From NCBI RefSeq assembly GCF_900143545.1, contig NZ_FREV01000003.1, positions 248,001 to 312,000 on the forward strand: a stretch of DNA of 64,000 nt, in the 5' to 3' direction. Under the pieces are notes generated by a model. That model saw only the letters and a program-made list of their open reading frames with translations, was not told the origin of the DNA and did not search any database. Shown piece by piece: positions 62,087 through 64,000 of this stretch. The position numbers and the translations under genes are program-made. Each line of letters opens with the position of its first letter. Position 1 is the first letter of the stretch. The stretch comes from Loktanella sp. Alg231-35. GTDB lineage: Bacteria; Pseudomonadota; Alphaproteobacteria; Rhodobacterales; Rhodobacteraceae.

Positions 62087-62308
62087 ATGGCCTTCTACAC
62101 CAATACTGTCACATCTCGTCCCGCAGCCTCTGGCCCAATGGCCTTTTTCAGCGCGGTTGCCACCTTCGTTGAAAACCTGACTGACGCGCGCAGCCGCTCT
62201 GTCGAAGTTGCGCGCATGCAACATCTCTCGGATCGCGAGCTGGCCAACATCGGTGTCTCACGCGAAAGCATCGTGCGCTGCGTCTACGGCGACATCTACA
62301 ACTGCTGA
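62087..62308 (+). CDS. DUF1127 (YjiS-like) small protein
   Basis: A 73-residue protein ending in the DUF1127 motif: RSVEVARMQHLSDRELANIG then VSRESIVRCVYGD. These short Arg-rich proteins are common in alphaproteobacteria, often several per genome, and some act in phosphate, RNA-turnover or stress responses. AGGAA lies 8 nt before the ATG. A perfect 12-bp palindrome (GCCTATATAGGC) is about 35 bp upstream. No partner is evident. Confidence 0.85.
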   Translation: MAFYTNTVTSRPAASGPMAFFSAVATFVENLTDARSRSVEVARMQHLSDRELANIGVSRESIVRCVYGDIYNC

Positions 62309-62330
62309 TCCGGCTTGCGCAAATGCGGGG

Positions 62331-63554
62331 TTAGAAGAACGCCTGCAACCCTGTTTGCGCACGCCCTAGGATCAGCGCATGCACATCATGCGTGCCCTCA
62401 TATGTGTTCACCGTTTCAAGGTTGACCATATGGCGCATGATCTGGAACTCTTCGCTGATCCCGTTGCCGCCATGCATATCGCGCGACACCCGCGCGATAT
62501 CGAGCGCCTTGCCACAGTTGTTCCGTTTCATCAGGCTGATCATCTCAGGCGCGGCCTGCCCCTGATCCATTAGACGACCCAATTGCAAGGCTGATTGCAG
62601 CCCCAATGTGATCTCGGTCTGCATATCCGCCAGCTTTTTCTGGAACAGCTGTGTTTGCGCCAATGGCTTGCCAAACTGCTTGCGGTCCAGCCCATACTGG
62701 CGGGCTGCGTGCCAGCAGGCCTCTGCCGCGCCCATGACACCCCATGCAATGCCATAACGCGCACGGTTCAGGCATCCAAATGGCCCCTTCAGGCCCTGCA
62801 CACCGGGCAGCAGCGCATCTTCGCTGACTTCGACATTCTCCATCACGATCTCGCCGGTGACAGAGGCGCGCAAGCTTAGCTTGCCACCAATCTTGGGCGC
62901 GCTCAGCCCCTTGGTGCCTTTTTCAAGCACAAAACCGCGTATCTCGCCGCCATGCGCCTCGGATTTGGCCCAGACAACAAAGACATCGGCGATGGGTGCA
63001 TTGCTGATCCACATCTTTGAACCATTCAGCACATAGCCCGCATTGGTCTTTTTGGCAGTTGTTTTCATACCCGCAGGATCACTGCCCGCGTCAGGCTCGG
63101 TCAGGCCAAAGCAACCGATCAAGGTGCCCGCAGCCAATCCCGGCAGATATTTCTGGCGCTGCGCGTCAGAGCCATAAGCGTGGATCGGGTACATCACCAG
63201 CGAGGATTGCACCGACATCATCGACCGATACCCGCTGTCCACACGCTCAATCTCGCGGGCAACAAGACCGTAAGTGACGTAGGATGACCCAAGACCGCCG
63301 AATTCTTCTGGAATGGTGATGCCCAACAGTCCGGCCTCGCCCATCAAGGCAAAGACCTCTGGGTCAACAATTTCATCACGATAGGCGTCCGTCACACGTG
63401 GTTGCAGGGACGATTGGGCAAAGGCCGCTGCGGCATCGCGCAGCATACGTTCATCTTCGCTCAATTGCCCTTCAAGGCGGAGCGGGTCAGCCCAGTCAAA
63501 CGGGCCAAGATCGGGGCCAAAGCCAGTGCCGGTGATCGGTGTGGAATCATTCAT
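62331..63554 (-). CDS. gcdH: Glutaryl-CoA dehydrogenase-type acyl-CoA dehydrogenase
   Basis: A 407-residue flavoprotein. The N-terminal [23 protein letters not shown]-site [20 protein letters not shown], and C-terminal [18 protein letters not shown] then [16 protein letters not shown] place it in the glutaryl-CoA dehydrogenase group, with Glu386 (YEGTHD) the likely catalytic base. The Arg for the substrate carboxylate appears to be present near GYRSMMS. It would oxidatively decarboxylate glutaryl-CoA from Lys/Trp or aromatic catabolism to crotonyl-CoA. A related acyl-CoA dehydrogenase is the alternative. Confidence 0.9.
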   Translation of the reverse strand: MNDSTPITGTGFGPDLGPFDWADPLRLEGQLSEDERMLRDAAAAFAQSSLQPRVTDAYRDEIVDPEVFALMGEAGLLGITIPEEFGGLGSSYVTYGLVAREIERVDSGYRSMMSVQSSLVMYPIHAYGSDAQRQKYLPGLAAGTLIGCFGLTEPDAGSDPAGMKTTAKKTNAGYVLNGSKMWISNAPIADVFVVWAKSEAHGGEIRGFVLEKGTKGLSAPKIGGKLSLRASVTGEIVMENVEVSEDALLPGVQGLKGPFGCLNRARYGIAWGVMGAAEACWHAARQYGLDRKQFGKPLAQTQLFQKKLADMQTEITLGLQSALQLGRLMDQGQAAPEMISLMKRNNCGKALDIARVSRDMHGGNGISEEFQIMRHMVNLETVNTYEGTHDVHALILGRAQTGLQAFF

Positions 63555-63665
63555 CGCAAATACTCCCTTCGCGCAAGGACCACGCTATGCGGTTGTGCAA
63601 GTAGGGGCAATGGATGGCTTGACGTGGGTGATACGGGATGCAGCTATAGCGGCGGAGGATGCCAG

Positions 63666-64000
63666 ATGACATTTGCGACGATTGAAGAGGTGCAGGCAGG
63701 CTTGGCCGCGCAAGACTATGTGTGCGGGCGTGCCTTGGCCACGGTTGTGTTCCTAAGCCTCAAACTGGGCCGCCCGCTTTTCCTTGAAGGCGAGGCGGGC
63801 ACCGGCAAAACCGAGATCGCCAAAGTGATCGCTGCCGCCCTGGGGCGCAGGTTGATCCGTCTGCAATGCTATGAAGGGCTTGATGCGTCTTCTGCGGTCT
63901 ACGAATGGAACTTCGCTGAACAGATGATCGCCATTCGTGCAGCAGAGGCCGCAGGCGGCGCAGACCGCGACGCGCTCAAAACTGAGCTGTTCACCGAAGA
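63666..64000 (+). CDS. MoxR-type AAA+ ATPase (partial, runs off the window)
   Basis: The first 111 residues of a P-loop ATPase starting at the ATG at 63666 (GGAGGA 7 nt upstream): RPLFLEGEAGTGKTEIAKVI is Walker A, followed by RLIRLQCYEGLDASSAVYEW, typical of MoxR/CoxD-type chaperone ATPases that insert metal or mature dehydrogenase complexes. The gene continues beyond 64000. The usual partner, a VWA-domain protein, would lie downstream. Confidence 0.85.
   Translation, partial: MTFATIEEVQAGLAAQDYVCGRALATVVFLSLKLGRPLFLEGEAGTGKTEIAKVIAAALGRRLIRLQCYEGLDASSAVYEWNFAEQMIAIRAAEAAGGADRDALKTELFTE

Noticed and set aside
1..64000. CRISPR arrays, rRNA or tRNA genes, prophage, intact insertion sequences
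   Set aside because: I found no regularly spaced direct repeats, no tRNA or rRNA-like sequence in the gaps, no phage structural genes, and only the IS3 remnant near 6.2 kb.

Overview
The window looks like chromosomal DNA of a marine Rhodobacterales (Roseobacter-group) alphaproteobacterium. This is inferred from protein style and gene neighbourhoods: TRAP and Liv transporters, the surE-pcm-nlpD and tatABC groups, paired DUF1501/DUF1800 genes, DUF1127, and an OmpA-like short secreted module. Coding density is high, overlapping ATGA/GTGA gene junctions are common, and I saw no rRNA, tRNA, CRISPR array or intact insertion sequence.

Layout. 1-4.8 kb: the end of a membrane-protein operon with a glycerate 2-kinase, a di-haem peroxidase divergent from a Sel1 protein, and a VOC protein. 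4.9-6.6 kb: a small mercury-uptake island (merR divergent from merT-merF-GDCCVxC) bordered by IS3-family and membrane-gene debris. 6.6-12.6 kb: membrane proteins, a Crp-like protein, LysR-DUF4386-MDR oxidoreductase, a PiT phosphate transporter and a Nudix hydrolase. 12.8-21.5 kb: a probable sulfoquinovose (sulfo-SMO) catabolic locus. A flavin-dependent monooxygenase, an aldo-keto reductase, a flavin reductase and a TRAP transporter form one leftward unit. A GntR regulator and a Gfo/Idh/MocA protein, possibly an NAD+-dependent sulfoquinovosidase, run the other way. A 2OG-Fe(II) oxygenase follows the TRAP terminator. 21.5-27.4 kb: a small secreted protein, DUF1501/DUF1800, and an OmpR-type two-component pair. 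27.4-38.5 kb: an acyl-CoA synthetase, a complete Liv-type ABC importer and a PaaK-like ligase in one leftward operon, divergent from a PAS hybrid kinase and its response regulator. 38.6-49.6 kb: housekeeping genes (dusA, tatABC, nlpD-like, pcm, surE, arsC-like, purF). 49.8-51.7 kb: an unusual protein joining an N,N-dimethylformamidase-like region to a five-repeat tachylectin-like propeller, sitting between purF and cvpA on the opposite strand. 51.8-64 kb: cvpA, radA, an aquaporin, alr, a sterol desaturase, dnaB, pyrE, pyrC, gcdH and the start of a MoxR-type ATPase.

Most interesting proposal: in the 12.8-21.5 kb locus the sulfolipid head-group glycoside would be imported by the TRAP system and cleaved by the NAD-dependent Gfo/Idh/MocA enzyme. 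SmoC/SmoA would then desulfonate it to 6-dehydroglucose plus sulfite, and SmoB would reduce that to glucose. The SmoC-B-A trio is well supported by family and order; the substrate, the role of the TRAP transporter and the sulfoquinovosidase role are inference.
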